Below the pieces are notes generated by a model. It did no database searches. It was not told the origin of the DNA and worked only from the letters and a program-made list of their open reading frames with translations. 64,000 nucleotides of DNA from Silene latifolia (lineage: Eukaryota; Streptophyta; Magnoliopsida; Caryophyllales; Caryophyllaceae), in NCBI RefSeq assembly GCF_048544455.1, contig NC_133538.1, positions 17,637,469 through 17,701,468 of the forward strand. Reading direction: 5' to 3'. Both the position numbers and the translations under genes were made by a program. This document shows positions 24,178 through 36,156 of this stretch, piece by piece. The first letter of the stretch is position 1. Each line of letters opens with the position of its first letter.

Positions 24178-24232
<55 letters not shown>
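24178..24232. repeat. (TA)n microsatellite
   Basis: A pure TA tract within the LTR. Confidence 0.95.
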
Positions 24233-24236
<4 letters not shown>

Positions 24237-25882
24237 TATATAAGAGCTCATTTTTATAAAAATACGTATTATTAAATTATATTTTTGAGGCATAATTTAT
24301 ATAAGAATTTATGTATACATATTTTTGGTCGGACCGTAATAAAGATTCTAATGATAATAATCTTCGTCTTAATTTCCGTCTAACCTTAGACCGTCACATT
24401 TCATTTTGTACCTACTTTAATCCGGACCAACAGAAATCGACAACTTGCTCACCTATCCTCTTACACCCTACCTCTAAATATCTCCTTTATATATATGATT
24501 ATATATTTTATATAATTATTTTATTATTATTATATATTATTATATATATTATATATATTATTAATATTATTACTTAATTATTGTTGTGGTTGACCGTAAC
24601 CCCACACACCCCTTATTTCTACTCCCTCATTTCGTCCTCTTCTTCTTTTCAAAAAGCAGCAACAACAGACATCAACAACAACAAAATAGCAGAGCTCCAT
24701 ACGCCATTGTTGTCGAGCTTCAACCCAAGATCTCTCCCTTATTTCTCTACCAAATTCCATTATTTTTGCACCAATAGCTTCCTCTTCTCGTCCTCCTTCT
24801 TTATATGTAAGAAAGAGCCAACCATTCGCCCTATTTCAGAACGACCGTCTTACAAGGGATCTGATTTTGGTCTAATTTCTTTCATTGTTGTTGATGTGAA
24901 TATGTCAGTCTTTGTATGGCCTGTTTTCATGTATTTTCGCGCCTGGTTAGGATGTGTGTAGTTGTTGTTATTAAGGAATTAGTTGTGTTTCATTTCCGTC
25001 TTAACCTCGCCTCAAAATTCGCCTTAAAATGAGTTGAAGTAGACTGTTTTGAATGGCGTTTTTGGAGCCGTGCAAGATGGTTTTTGCGTTGGAATTGGAC
25101 TGTTTTGGGACTCAGTTTTGGGATGGATATAAAGGTGTTCTTCGGTCTGTTTATGGGCCGTCGGAGTAGAGACTGTGTGGACTGGTTTACAGGAAAGTTC
25201 GAGTAGAGATGGCTCATCTTCGGTCTGCTTTAGGCGTGAACATGTAGTAGCTTAGGGCGTGTGATACTCTGTTTTGGGTGGGCTTTGAATGAGTATTCAA
25301 GACTGTTTTGGACATTCGAGATGGAAGGTTGCGGGTGGGTGTCGTTGGTCGGCGTTTGTAAGTCAGTGTGGGTCATTTTAGGCGTATGAATATATGTATA
25401 TAGGTATCCGTCTCAAGAAGTTTATATGTCCGTCTTTTGTTTCACATGTTGGTTGATCCGGGTTTGGTCACGGTTTTGTGGTTGTTTTATGGACTGTCTG
25501 GCATCCGTGAAATGGGTGGTCGCGTGGACTATTTTTGGTACCTTTGGTAATGCGGTTTATGTGGCCGTTCGGATCAGCTTGGGCAGTTGAAATGGAGGTG
25601 TCGAGTTGTGGTCATGGTGTCGGAGTCGTAACATTTCTCCTGCCCTCTTGTTTGTATTTCCTTCACATTTTTTTTATGATTACGTATTTTGGACTCAAAT
25701 CCTTCTTTCTTTTGGGCTCAATTTCTTGGTTTATTTGGGCTCACCATATTTAGTTTGTTGGGCTTAACTTGTAGTTTTGGGCCACACTCATATTATGAGT
25801 GCAATTGGCACCAAATTTGGTATGTGTGAATCGTTTAATTCCCGTCTCGTGTTTTATATCATGTAATCCGTTAACTATTGTA

Positions 25883-25885
<3 letters not shown>

Positions 25886-25934
<49 letters not shown>
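25886..25934. repeat. (TA)n microsatellite
   Basis: A second TA tract in the same LTR, followed by a T-run. Confidence 0.95.
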
Positions 25935-25937
<3 letters not shown>

Positions 25938-26293
25938 TTTTCTCTCATAATCAAATTGTTTGGGTTCCACATGATTTAATGGTTGGTTTTTACATGAGTG
26001 ATTTGTTGGACTTATCACATGATTTAATTGTTGGGCCAATCTCATGTTTTGTAGCGGGCTCATAAATGAGTCACTTATGCTTGTTCCATGTTATTCCGTA
26101 ATCTCATATAACGTAAATTATTCATTGTCACTCATTATATTTTATTTAACCGGCATGATAAATTATAAAATGAAATGTTTATTTGCATAATACAAGTATG
26201 AGTTATTTATTTTTAAATAAGTATTTGTAAGAGTCGTATTCTTGTAGAAATGCCATATTACCATCGTATGTGCTTGACATGCATTTTTAACCT

Positions 26294-26425
26294 GCTTGTG
26301 CTATTCTGGCAAGCACGGGTTTGACCTACTTGTGCTGTTCTGGCAAGTACGGTTTTGGCCTACTTGTGCTGTTCTGGCAAGTACGGCTTTTGGCCACTTG
26401 TGTTGTTCTGGCAAGTGAGTCTTAT
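26294..26425 (+). repeat. 34-bp tandem repeat with hairpin potential, four copies
   Basis: The unit ACTTGTGCTGTTCTGGCAAG plus a 14-base spacer recurs at about 26294, 26328, 26362 and 26396, exactly 34 bases apart. In the inner copies TACTTG can pair with CAAGTA across an 11-base loop. The first and last copies have compensating-looking changes (GCTTG/CAAGC) or a partial stem. Confidence 0.85.
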
Positions 26426-27229
26426 CTTAGTCTTTCCGCCACTTTCGTGCTGTTATGGCGATTGGGGTACTCGGTCTCCTTAGTAGTCGAGTCTTGGGTG
26501 CATGTTGTGCTGGCGCACGTCGAATCGGGATGTACACCCGAGAATCCGCAGATTTAGACTAGGACCGTATTATTATCGTAGTCCTACCCGGCGAAATTAT
26601 AGTCTAAGAGTAATAAATGTCTTGCATAATTTGGATGGTTACTGTGGTCATATCTCCTTGAAATATGTGCTCGTGGCTAAGTGGTCGTGTCTGTTCCCTT
26701 GTCTTCTTTTCCATTTATTTATTGTTGCTTATGCCTTACTTGTTTATTCCATCATTTCTTTTATCCTTGTTGGTTTAAACACGTATGATCCCATGTTTAG
26801 TTATTATTCGATTCACTCATGTCTTATCTAATATGATTGTTTTTTTATGTTCTTTATTATGTTCGTTTCGACATATTGTAGCTGGGAGAACCTTGAGTTA
26901 CTCCCCACTGACTGTGGCGTTCATGTTTACATGAATGACAGGTGGTGAAGATGCTTACGTGGGGAAGACGCGTGGTCTAGCGAGAACTAAACCATTGGGC
27001 CTTAGTTGCTAGTTTAGAAACCCCTTATATGTGTATTCGTGGGATATCTTTTCCCCGCTTTCTAGACTTAGGTTGTAATAACCTAAATTTGTCTATTATT
27101 GTTTTTGTTTCATTTCGTTTTTAGCGCCCGCGTGTTAATCTTTAACTAGTAATTTAATAGTTTTTAAAATATCACAATTTCCGCTTTAATTTATTAGTTA
27201 TATTTTCCGCTTTATCGCGGGGTGTCACA

Positions 27230-27373
27230 CCTATGTCTGACACCAACACAAAAACCACCCGACACAACACCAACGTACCGAACACAAGACAAAACAACTT
27301 AAAACGACTCAAAAGACAACTCACAACTGACTCAAAAACTTTATAAATAACCCAAAATTGTCCCAAAAACTCA
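27230..27373 (-). mobile_element. Probable start of chromovirus 3' LTR (U3), truncated
   Basis: The minus strand after the purine tract GGGGGGTAGGAGAT (27381-27396 region) can begin an LTR with TGAGTTTTTGGG at 27373. Only about 144 bases remain before the plus-strand LTR. The matching part of the 5' LTR lies beyond a copia insertion, so I could not compare the two. Confidence 0.4.
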
Positions 27374-27380
27374 TGCGATT

Positions 27381-27398
27381 ATCTCCTACCCCCCTTAA
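27381..27398 (-). promoter_or_regulatory. Chromovirus polypurine tract
   Basis: The minus strand reads TTAAGGGGGGTAGGAGAT a few bases after the pol stop codon, the expected place for the plus-strand DNA primer. Confidence 0.6.
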
Positions 27399-27408
27399 AA
27401 GAACAAGG

Positions 27409-27829
27409 TTACGACCCCGTAACCAACCATACCTGATAAAAAAGGTGAGGATACCACTCTCTCATAGCCTCCTCCGCTTCCCATGTAGCCTCTTCAACAT
27501 TATGATTTGACCACGACACCTTAAGTAACACAGTTTCGCCGTTCCTTGTCTTGCGCACTTTTCGATCCAAGATCTCTTTCGGTGTTTCGACATAAATAAG
27601 TGCTTCATCCGACTCAATATGTTCCAACTTCAAGCACGTGAGAGGGATCACTCACATACTTCCGAAGTTGAGACACATGAAAAACATTATGGACCCGATG
27701 AAGCGCTGGCAGCAAGGCCAATCGATAAGTCACCTCGTCTACTCGATCTAGAATCTCATACGGACTAATGTACTTATGACTCAACTTCCCTTTCTTGCCA
27801 AATCGCATGACACCCTTCATAGGTGACAC
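27409..27829 (-). pseudogene. Integrase C-terminus and chromodomain
   Basis: Frame 27829-27614 carries the integrase C-terminal module (GKKGKLSHKYISPYEIL ... VFHVSQLRKYV), a GPY/F-type domain with Ser in place of Gly. Frame 27651-27409 carries the chromodomain: YVETPKEILDRKVRKTRNGE, VSWSNHNVEEATWEAEEAM and YPHLF. Chromodomains are thought to guide integration into marked chromatin. A frameshift between the two frames breaks the polyprotein. The aromatic residues at the start (Y) and middle (W) of the chromodomain can be seen. Confidence 0.88.
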
Positions 27830-27898
27830 TTTTTAAAGGACCTTGTCACCCACCTTAAACTCCAGAGGTCGGCGATGTAAATCTGCATAACTCTTTTG

Positions 27899-28838
27899 TC
27901 AATCCAGGGCCGCCTTCATCTTTTGGCGAATCAACTTTACTTGCTCAACCATATACTGTACCATTTCTGGTCCTAGAATCATGGCCTCTGCACTGTCATC
28001 CCAACAAATGGGACTCCTACACCTCCGGTCACACAAAGCCTCAAAAGGTGCCATCCTAATACTAGTATGATAGCTGTTATTATATGAAAACTCAATCAAA
28101 TCCAATCTATCTTCCCAGCTGCCACCAAGTTCGATCACACAAGCTCTCAACATGTCCTTCAAGGTCTTTATAGTTTGCTCAGTTTGTCCATCTGTCCGTC
28201 GCTAGATGGAATGCTGTACTCATTTTCGATGTAGTTCCCATCAACTCCAGCAAATCTTGCCAGAATCGTGATATGAATCTCGCATCTCTATCTAACAATA
28301 TGTCTTTCTGTACCCCATCCAATCTCACCATATTCTTTCGATAACCATTAGCCAGTTGCAAATTGCTCCATGTATCTTTAATCGGAATGAAATGAGCTGA
28401 CTTGGTCAGTCGATCCACAATCACCCAAATCATATTGTTACGCTTCTGAGTCCTCGGTAATCTCACAATGAAATCCATCGAAATAGACTCCCATTTCCAC
28501 ACTGGTATCTCAAGTGACTGAACCTTACCCTGCGGTCTTCGTTGCTCACCCTTGACCCTTTGACAAGTCAAACATCTAGCCACGAACTCAGCGACATCTT
28601 TCTTCATCCCGGGCCACCAAAAATTCTTTTTCAAGTCTTTGTACAATTTTCCACCACCCGGATGCACTGAATAAGGAGTGCAATGAGCCTCAGTCATGAT
28701 CGCCTTTCTCATCTCTGCATCACCAAGAACGCACCATCTACCATCATAACGAACACTCCCATCCGCATGAATCGAAAATCGCGACATATTGTTGTTGCCT
28801 ACCCTTCCTCTCCATTCTTGAATTTTAGGATTAAGCAA
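27899..28838 (-). pseudogene. Chromovirus integrase core, frameshifted
   Basis: Frame 28838-28179 has the H2C2 zinc-binding region (HCTPYSVH ... CLTCQRVK), the first catalytic Asp (SMDFIVRLP) and the second (DILLDRDARFISRFW). A frameshift near 28195-28205 then moves to the frame at 28162-27899, which follows the NGQ...E zone with the third catalytic residue and continues RACVIELGGSWEDRLDLIEFSYNNSYH. All three catalytic residues appear retained, but no single frame joins them. Confidence 0.88.
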
Positions 28839-28979
28839 CTGTTTCCGTCAAGTCATCATAGGACTCTGGTTTAACTGTCAAATCGCCAATGGTATCCCCT
28901 TTGCGGACCATATGTATACCCATCTTTGTCACTTCATTCTTTAGCTGCATTAGTGACAAAGCTGTTCATAAGGAATGCA

Positions 28980-29300
28980 CACTCTTCCTGCTCAATGCGT
29001 CAGCTCCAATATTAGCCTTCCCCTCATGGTTAATAATCTCCATATCATAGTCCCCAATCAGCTCCATCCACCTCCTATGGCGCATATTCAGCTCCTTTTG
29101 AGTGAAATGTACTTCAAACTCTTGTGATCTGAAAACACCTTAAAGGTTGCCCCATAGAGGTAGTGTCTCCAAATCTTTTGAGCAAAAGCAACGGCACCCA
29201 ACTCCAAGTCATGAGTAGAATAGTTCCCCTCATAAGATTTCAGTTGCCTCGATGCATAAGCGATGACCTTCCCATTCTGCATCAAAACACAACCCTGTCC
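28980..29300 (-). pseudogene. Chromovirus RNase H
   Basis: Frame 29285-29088 reads [35 protein letters not shown] then [22 protein letters not shown], the retroviral-type RNase H with its Asp in SDHKSL. The domain continues in another frame to about 28990 (WMELIGDYDMEI, ADALSRKS). It would degrade template RNA after copying. A frameshift near 29088 breaks it. Confidence 0.85.
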
Positions 29301-29417
29301 ATTCTTCGAAGCATCAGTATATACCTCAAAGTTCTCACTTCCCTACGGTAGTATTAAGACATGAGCCGTAGTCAAACACTCTTTTAAAGTTTGGAACGTT
29401 ATCTGACAACTCTCATC

Positions 29418-30333
29418 CTAGCAAAATGGGTTCTCTTTCCTCATCAAAGCTGTCATCGGCCTAGCAATGGTAGATAAGTCTTTCACAAACCTCCTGTAGT
29501 AACCAGCCAAGCCTAATAAACTCTGAATTTCAGGAACATTTTTCGGTGCTTCCCAGCTTGACACTGCTGAAATCTTGCTAAGATCCACAGACACCCCTTC
29601 TTTCGAAATCACATGCAATGGCCCAAAAAAGCTACCTTCTCCAACCAAAACTCGCACTTGGACAACTTATTATACAACTGGTTATCGCATAATTTTTACA
29701 ATACCAATCATAGATGATTCACATGTTCCTCTTTAGTCTTGGAATAGACAAGGATGTCGTTAATGAAGACCGTCACAAACTGGTCCAAGAAAGGGCTAAA
29801 GAACCAATTCATCAAATCCATGAATACAGCTGGTGCATTAGTCAACCCAAAACGCATCAACACGTACTCATAGTTACCATACCGTGATCTGAAAGCTATC
29901 TTAGGAACATCCTCATCTCGGATTCTCAACTGATGGTACCCCGACCTTAGATTAATCTTGGAAAACACCCCAGCCCACCTAACTGATCAAATAAGTCATT
30001 AATTCTCGGGAACGGATACATGTTCTTTACTGTGACATGATTCAACTCCCTGTAGTCGATGCATAACCTCATACTACCATCCTTCTTCTTCACAAATAAA
30101 ATCGGTGCTCCCCACGGCGATACACTAGGTTGAATATATCCCTTCTCTAATAGATCATCCAGCTGTTTCTTCAACTCTTCCAATTCTTTCGGTGCCATCC
30201 GGTACGGAGCCTTAGATATGGGTCTCGTTCCCGGCTTCAACTCCACACTAAAATCAATGTCCCACTTTAGCGGTAATCCTGGAATCTCTTCTGGAAAGAC
30301 ATCCACGAACTCATCCACAACCGGTATCTCCAT
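29418..30333 (-). pseudogene. Chromovirus reverse transcriptase (FIDD box mutated)
   Basis: Frame 30333-29947 contains [11 protein letters not shown], the [16 protein letters not shown] fingers region and [19 protein letters not shown]. Frame 29968-29708 contains [29 protein letters not shown] and the catalytic box [10 protein letters not shown]. The family normally reads FIDD here, so the first catalytic Asp of the box is Asn, a sense-strand G-to-A change. Frame 29657-29418 covers the thumb ([22 protein letters not shown]). Two frameshifts and the lost Asp make it inactive. Confidence 0.9.
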
Positions 30334-30348
30334 TGCTATAGATTTATC

Positions 30349-30806
30349 CTATCGACTATCCCAAATGTGACAAAGGATCATGGGACACCCCTTCCTCAGG
30401 AAAGATTTTAAGGTTATACCTGCGGTAGCCTTGAATTTGGGTTTGATCACAAACCCTCGGTAAGATACTCTAGTTCCCTTAGGACTGCTCAAGATCACCT
30501 TTTTCTGATGACAATCTACACTAGCTTTATACTTACCCAACCAGTCCATCCTGAAGATGACCTCAAACCCACCCATAGGAAACTCAAACAAATTAACCGG
30601 AAGGTTAACTTCCCCAATAACCATAGACACTTCTTTATACAACCTCCCACAAGATACCAACTCTCCCGAAGGTATGACAACATTATCCTTTACACACTCA
30701 TACTCCCCCGATCCCATAGACAAGGCATGTCTCCTAGACGCAAAAGAATGCGTAGTCCCCGAATTAAATAAAACAAAGGTTGGCGTATTATTAACGAAAA
30801 AAGTAC
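30349..30806 (-). pseudogene. Chromovirus protease (active-site Asp lost)
   Basis: The minus frame from 30806 reads GTFFVNNTPTFVLFNSGTTHSFAS and continues through LPVNLFEFPMGGFEVIFRMDWL, the Gypsy aspartic protease core. The catalytic triad is normally DSG; here it is NSG, another sense-strand G-to-A change, so the enzyme is inactive. Its first residues and the gag C-terminus lie at 33262 and above, beyond the inserted solo LTR; the frame is continuous across that gap. Confidence 0.85.
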
Positions 30807-30811
30807 CAGTG

Positions 30812-33256
30812 TGTAGATACGATACCTCATTTCTACACCTATCGCCAACCACCCAGTGATGATTGGGCCGCATGTTTGATACGCGGAGCGATTTATGACA
30901 ACCCATAAGTTCATCGACAAGTGATAGCTCAAACACTCAAGTCAACCCCTTGGTCGTCATCTACGCACCGATACGGTCGTTTTAACAGTAATTAGAGTTC
31001 ATTTGGAGTCCGGGTCAAAAACCGCTTCATTTTCTAAAAACCGTTTAAATGCCGACTCGGAATATTCCGGAATGTTCTAGAATTCTCTGGATATTTATTC
31101 CTAATTAAAATTAATATTTTTTTTAGTAAATATCTTCCGTATATTGTGTTTTATGGAATAAGGAAGAGTATATCTACCAAAATTCCATAATAAAATGCGG
31201 AATTCTTTCTTGCTGAGGGGGAAACCTCTCGGGAAAGGACGCAGCAGGTGCAACGCCTCTTCCAAGGGTCGCAGTGGCTGCTGCGCCTCTTCTCCAGCCC
31301 TCTTTTCACATTTTTCAGAATATTTCCGTGATTTGTTTCCAAATCCGTGTCATTCCTAAACTCCTTCATATGTTTAGTATAAATAGAGGCCTCCGACCTC
31401 CATATTTGGCATGCGAGTGTTCCGCCCCTTCTCTTCTCTCTTTGCATTCTAGACTACGTTATTGCTTTCGATGCCTACATGCTTGATCAATCGACCACGT
31501 AAGCTCAGATCATTCCGAGTCCTAGTCACGTTGCATAGACCGACCAATTTGACCAACTCCACGTTTAATCAACCTAATCAATTTACGAAATCCTCTAACG
31601 AGGGCACTTTCCACGCATATTCGAGTCGAGCAATCACTAAAACGATAACTTTAGTCAATCTTATTTCGTCAAACATGTAAGTCTGAGGGTGTAAATCCCA
31701 TTTTATTATTGTACCTTTTATTTTGTATCAATTATTGTAGATTTATATCAAGAGCACGTTCAAAAAACCGATTTAAAATCCATCTTTTAAAACCGTTTTT
31801 TATAAAACAGCGGAGGTCAGACGTTGAGAAGAAACGCAGCAGCAGCTGTGCCTCTTCGAAGGATCGCATCATTGTTGCGCCTCTTCCAGAGGCTGCTTGC
31901 TGCTGCTGCTGCTCTTCTTCTTCTTCCTCGACTTCCTGCAAATTTCTATTTTTTCTTATTTCTTTCGTTTTTCTTTGTTTTCTTCATTGTTTCAGTATAT
32001 AAATCGTGTTTTTAACAATCCCTTTTAATTACAATGCTTTAATCGTCTTTAGTCCTGCGTAATTCAATACTTGCGGGTTTTCGCCGTTTTAATTCAAATC
32101 GATTCTTCAGGGGTTCGACTTGTTCATGTCGAGGTTCTGGAATCCTAATTTGATACATAAGCTCTCTTTCGAGTCTTATTTGTCTAATTCCGTCTTAATT
32201 TAACCTCAAGTTTATTCTTTTGTATTTCCGTCACGAGTTAATCATAATCATGTAAACCGCTGTAATTTCTCGTTTTTAATTCGTTTTATGACTTGCCCAG
32301 ATGCATATAATCGGTTAAAAAACTTTAACTCGAGTCTAATATCAATAATCGATCTTAAATCTACCAATGAACGATAAGAGTGTCAGACGCATGAAGTGCT
32401 GCGTCTCTTCTAGAGGACGCAGCAGATGTTGCGCCTGTTCTGGGCTGGTTTCTGTCTCTGAACTCTTTCTCGCTTTGACGTAGCTTCTAATTACGGTTTA
32501 AATCAACTATTATTCATATTATCACATCTAATCCGACGTATTTTTGTGTTTTAATTCTAAGTTTTTAATTTTCTTCTTTGAAATCCCGTTTTCGAGCGTG
32601 CCTTTGACGTAGATCAAATAAACCATGTAATATTTGTAATTTTAATATTCCTTTATTATTTACATATGTATGATTTAATTTTATGGCATTCACATGTAAT
32701 TAATCTAACATCTACTTCGACCCCAAATTGTTTGCTAAAATACGTGTTAACCGACATAGTCTAATTTCACATGCTAGGATTAATCTATGTTTGTTGCATT
32801 GCATGCATTACATCGACGACATATTAAATATGAATGATTTCCCTAATCATTAGTAGAGGCCGCTATCGAGGCGGGCGGGATTAGGTGTTCGAATTAAAGA
32901 GCTTCTTAATACGTACCCTCACCCCTTACTCTAGTTATCTCTGGACATCCGTGTCCATTGGCATCTTCAAGAGTTATTCTAGACATATAATGCTAAGGGT
33001 AACGAGTTCTTAGTGTTTATGTCATTACTTTGTGTCTTGACATGACACGAGGTAATCGAACGGTTTCCAATTTTTCCACAATAAATTGGTGGCAACTCCA
33101 TAAATGATGGCTTATTAAACCTTTCACCGGTTTCAATGCCTCATCAATCGGTAACGGCCTATGACGTGCTTTGGCAAACCAAGGTTCCGTGGGAGAAGTG
33201 TCGCGCCCTCGAAACCAACACGCGGGTGTGTGCGGCGCGGGTGGCCTATGTCCACA
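30812..33256 (+). mobile_element. Solo LTR, Tat/Ogre type, in chromovirus protease
   Basis: It begins TGTAGATACGATACC and ends CTATGTCCACA (2445 bp), flanked by a perfect duplication CAGTG (30807-30811 and 33257-33261). The gag-protease frame is continuous between the flanks. The terminus TCCACA and an internal TTGGTGGCAACTCC near the right end match the equivalent end of the Tat/Ogre LTR at 15726-18622, so the LTR is read in the plus direction. It also contains several GCGCCTCTTCC-type repeats (about 31250, 31290, 31850, 31885). No internal coding region remains. Confidence 0.85.
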
Positions 33257-33261
33257 CAGTG

Positions 33262-34219
33262 ACGACTTGCGCATCCTCCTCAGCTGCCTGTTTGTCCATC
33301 ATGAACAACTTGCCACTATTCTTTTGACCTCGACCCTGCACCGTGCTTGCTGATACAGTAGACTTAGCAGCCAAATTTTGATTAGCATTACCACCTTGAC
33401 GTTGGTGAGCCCCTCCATTATTACGGTTGAAGTAGCTGTTGTTGCTGTTGCTTTGACCACCTAGATTAGGCAACGATCTAGCGGGCTTATTACTTGCCAT
33501 GCTCTGACTCGGTGCCTAAGAATACTTCCCCTGGTGCTGTCTCTGGAAGCCCAGTCCCCCATAGCTCGTACACTCAAATCTCTTGTGGCCAGTACCGCCA
33601 CAGTTGAAACACTGCAACCCGGAGTTGCCACTGCTGGTACGACCACCAAAAGACGACCCTCCACTGAATCCGGACCCTCCAGAGTAAGCCTTAGCTTGGT
33701 TGTAATTACTACGCTTGAACCCCGATTGCCCGTTGTTCTCATTATAAGATTTCCTCTTCTCGCTCAGCTTTTCTCTAGTTTTCTTAGCCATATCGACTAG
33801 TCTCTCAGCATTCCCAGCCTGTTCATACACATCTTTCAGGTCCGTGAGAACCCCAACAGGTAGCCTCCCCATAATCCTTAGTGACAGCCCTTGCTCGAAT
33901 CGGCGAGCCAAACTCAATGGATTCAGCTCCAAATCATTTGCGTAGCGTGATAATTCATTAAACCTCTTTTAATACTCCGCCATAGTCATGCTCTCGGTCA
34001 TACATAAAGTGCTGAACTCGCCCCTCATCTTGTTCCGAATGTGCTCGGGAACAAACTGGACTCTCATAGCCTTCTTGAACTGTGCCCATGGAATAACAGG
34101 TTCACCCTTGCTCCTATAATACTCATGAGCCCACTCTTTCTCTCTATTCCACCATGATCCAGCCTCATCCCTTAGGTAGAACGCAGCTTGTTCCACCTTC
34201 AACTCTTCCGGACAGTTCA
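33262..34219 (-). pseudogene. Chromovirus gag, central and C-terminal part
   Basis: From 34214 downward the frame reads CPEELKVEQAAFYLRDEA, SWWNREKEW and FVPEHIRNKMRGEF, the capsid retrotransposon-gag domain. A stop follows MAEY at about 33969, then the frame resumes with LELNPLSLARRFEQGL. A basic linker leads to the zinc knuckle CFNCGGTGHKRFEC (33580-33620), then a Gln/Asn-rich tail that ends at the solo LTR. It packages element RNA. Besides the internal stop there is at least one frameshift near 33515. The N-terminus lies at 55473-55221, beyond the Athila insertion. Confidence 0.88.
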
Positions 34220-34921
34220 TGATACGGTCATTATGTACCAAAAATAATACCTAATTATAACTAACAAAAGCTAGTGATAAGTAGGGTCGACCTCCACAGG
34301 GAGGCAAGGTATCTATCTGTAAGTCCGTCTATCTAAGTCACAAATGGGGGGTTTTAAATTTTGGTTTTCTAAACTACTCAAGATTAAAAGGCAAGAGAAA
34401 TAAAGCAAGAGTAATAAAGCTAGAAATTGAGAGATAAGTGATCAGATAAAAGAGGTGTGTCAGGATTTCGGTTCACCATGGCAGTTTATCGACTCAATTG
34501 CAAATAACCTAGACAATCTACTGTGAGAAGGGCAAGGGAAAGGTCCTTCCGGTCCGCTATCCACCCTAGAATTCCACTAACTTAACTTCCGTCCTCATTA
34601 GGGTAGTCTACTGTTCATAGCAGGTCTGTTTATTCCAATCTTCCGATCCAGGAACAAAGTTAACCAAATTAATGTTATTTAGAAGCGTGCACTCAACTAA
34701 ATATGTGTTACAATTATATTGCTATGGGGACAGATTCTCACATGTAAATGGTCTATTCTATCCACTATATCGTCACAATTCTACCATGGATCCCCTAGTC
34801 CTAACATAGGAAATTAACTACTCATGTTTTTAATGTAATCAATAATAAAAAAAGGCATGCTAATGGAAAACATGATTAAGGAATAACAATCAAGCATAAA
34901 TTAGACAAAGGCAAGAGTAAT
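34220..34921 (-). mobile_element. Athila 3' LTR, distal part
   Basis: Matches 53795-54494 of the other LTR almost base for base and stops where the Tat element begins. The remainder is at 45653-46399. The last five bases, GTAAT (34917-34921), are the Tat target duplication. Confidence 0.92.
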
Positions 34922-35514
34922 TGTTCCGGGTGTAATTCCGGAGCAGGATTTGTTACCATGTAAGCTTGTAGAATGATGACTTTGCTTGACTCTTCCTTTC
35001 GGCCTCTCCTGAAACAATGAACAAACTGAGGGCTCGGCTTGGTACCGAGCGAACTCACTCCGACGCTCAAGTCAGTAAACTTAAAGGGATTAAGTTGTGT
35101 GTTACTTGGCAAAGTATATTGTAGAGAGATAAGGGAGTTTGTACCAGATTAATTGTGGATTATTAGCTTGTTTTTTGGATCCTTTCCTCAATGAGGGTTG
35201 AGGAGTATTTATAGACTTTCACCTTTTGTCACGTAGTGGCCAAGTGACCAAGTGGCAGAGCAGGTGGAAAGACTGTTGTACCCTCAGCCGAGGGACCCAT
35301 GGCAGGCCGGCGGGCCTTGTTGACTCCATGCCGAGGGGTCTTGGATGTGAGTACACGGATGTGTATCCCGGCTGGCTAGTTGCCTAGCCGAGACCCAAGT
35401 GACAGGCCAACTGGCTGCGTCGGTTAGGCTGTCCAAGGTGTTGACTTGCTTTGGATATCTTTGACCTTGCTCAATATGTTGAGTCGGTCAGCGGGTGCAG
35501 AATATGCCCCATCA
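34922..35514 (-). mobile_element. Tat element 2 3' LTR
   Basis: TGTTCCGGG...CCCCATCA. It has an extra TGACCAAG repeat (8 bp) compared with the 5' LTR. Confidence 0.93.
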
Positions 35515-36156
35515 ATTTGCCTCCAGCGTAGTCTATGCCGTGGTATGTACCTTCGATGAGTATTGAGCGTATTCTGCGCAAGTTGAAATTTCTTCCCCGA
35601 CTTATTCTTCCTCGGCTTGGTTCTGCTCAGGCCGTACCGTGTCCCCCCTCCACATGGATGTGTAAAGGGCATCAAATGTGGAAAAGAAAATGGCGCTGGC
35701 CGAGACCGAGGTTGTGAGTGCCGTGTGCTTTTGATTGCCCCCAGCCGGTGCTGCCAAGCTCGTTTGAACAGCGGGCCGTTTGGCATGTAGATACCAAGGA
35801 TCGTGTTGAAGAAGATACGTCGATTGGCATTCTGTCAAGGAACGTGTTGAAGAAGTTTTGTAACTGTTTGTCGATTGACATTCCATGGCTGCATGCTTGA
35901 CACGTGGCTCGGCGTTGATTGGTTGACGCTTCATGGGCTTTGCCCTGATTGGTCCGTTTCATGGGCTTTGCTCTATAAATAGAGCAGTTAGCCCCTGATT
36001 TTGGCCGCCAAAAATTCACTTTCTCGAAAAAAATTTCTTCTCTCTAGCCTTCTTTGACGAAACTTCTCTCTAGTCTTCAAAGCGCTACTCGGCGTAGCAC
36101 TTTTCCAAGGTAAACAAACAAATTTTTCAGCTTTTATTTGTTAAGTATTTGTTGTC
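35515..36156 (+). other. Tat element 2: region upstream of antisense ORF
   Basis: Non-coding DNA between the 3' LTR and the antisense ORF. It contains a TATA box for that ORF at 35974-35981. Arg/Thr-rich minus frames here overlap one another and resemble nothing known. Confidence 0.55.
35974..35981 (+). promoter_or_regulatory. Candidate TATA box for the antisense ORF
   Basis: TATAAATA within GCTCTATAAATAGAGC, 176 bases upstream of the antisense ATG at 36157, followed by a pyrimidine-rich leader (TTCTTCTCTCTAGCC). Its spacing suits a plus-strand plant promoter opposed to the main LTR promoter. Confidence 0.5.

Larger units (their letters stand above)
24055..27229 (+). mobile_element. Gypsy (chromovirus-type) 3' LTR, 3.2 kb
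   Basis: It begins TGTAACACCCGCG at 24055 and ends GGTGTCACA at 27229, preceded by a polypurine tract, so it is a plus-strand 3' LTR. It holds two (TA)n tracts (about 24178-24232 and 25886-25934) and a 34-bp tandem repeat (26294-26425). Its right end cuts into the 3' region of the minus-strand chromovirus. The short frames inside are not supported as genes. Confidence 0.75.

Noticed and set aside
25535..26065. Hydrophobic frames suggesting small membrane proteins
   Set aside because: They lie within the LTR, one crosses a (TA)n tract, and none has a supporting start or homology.
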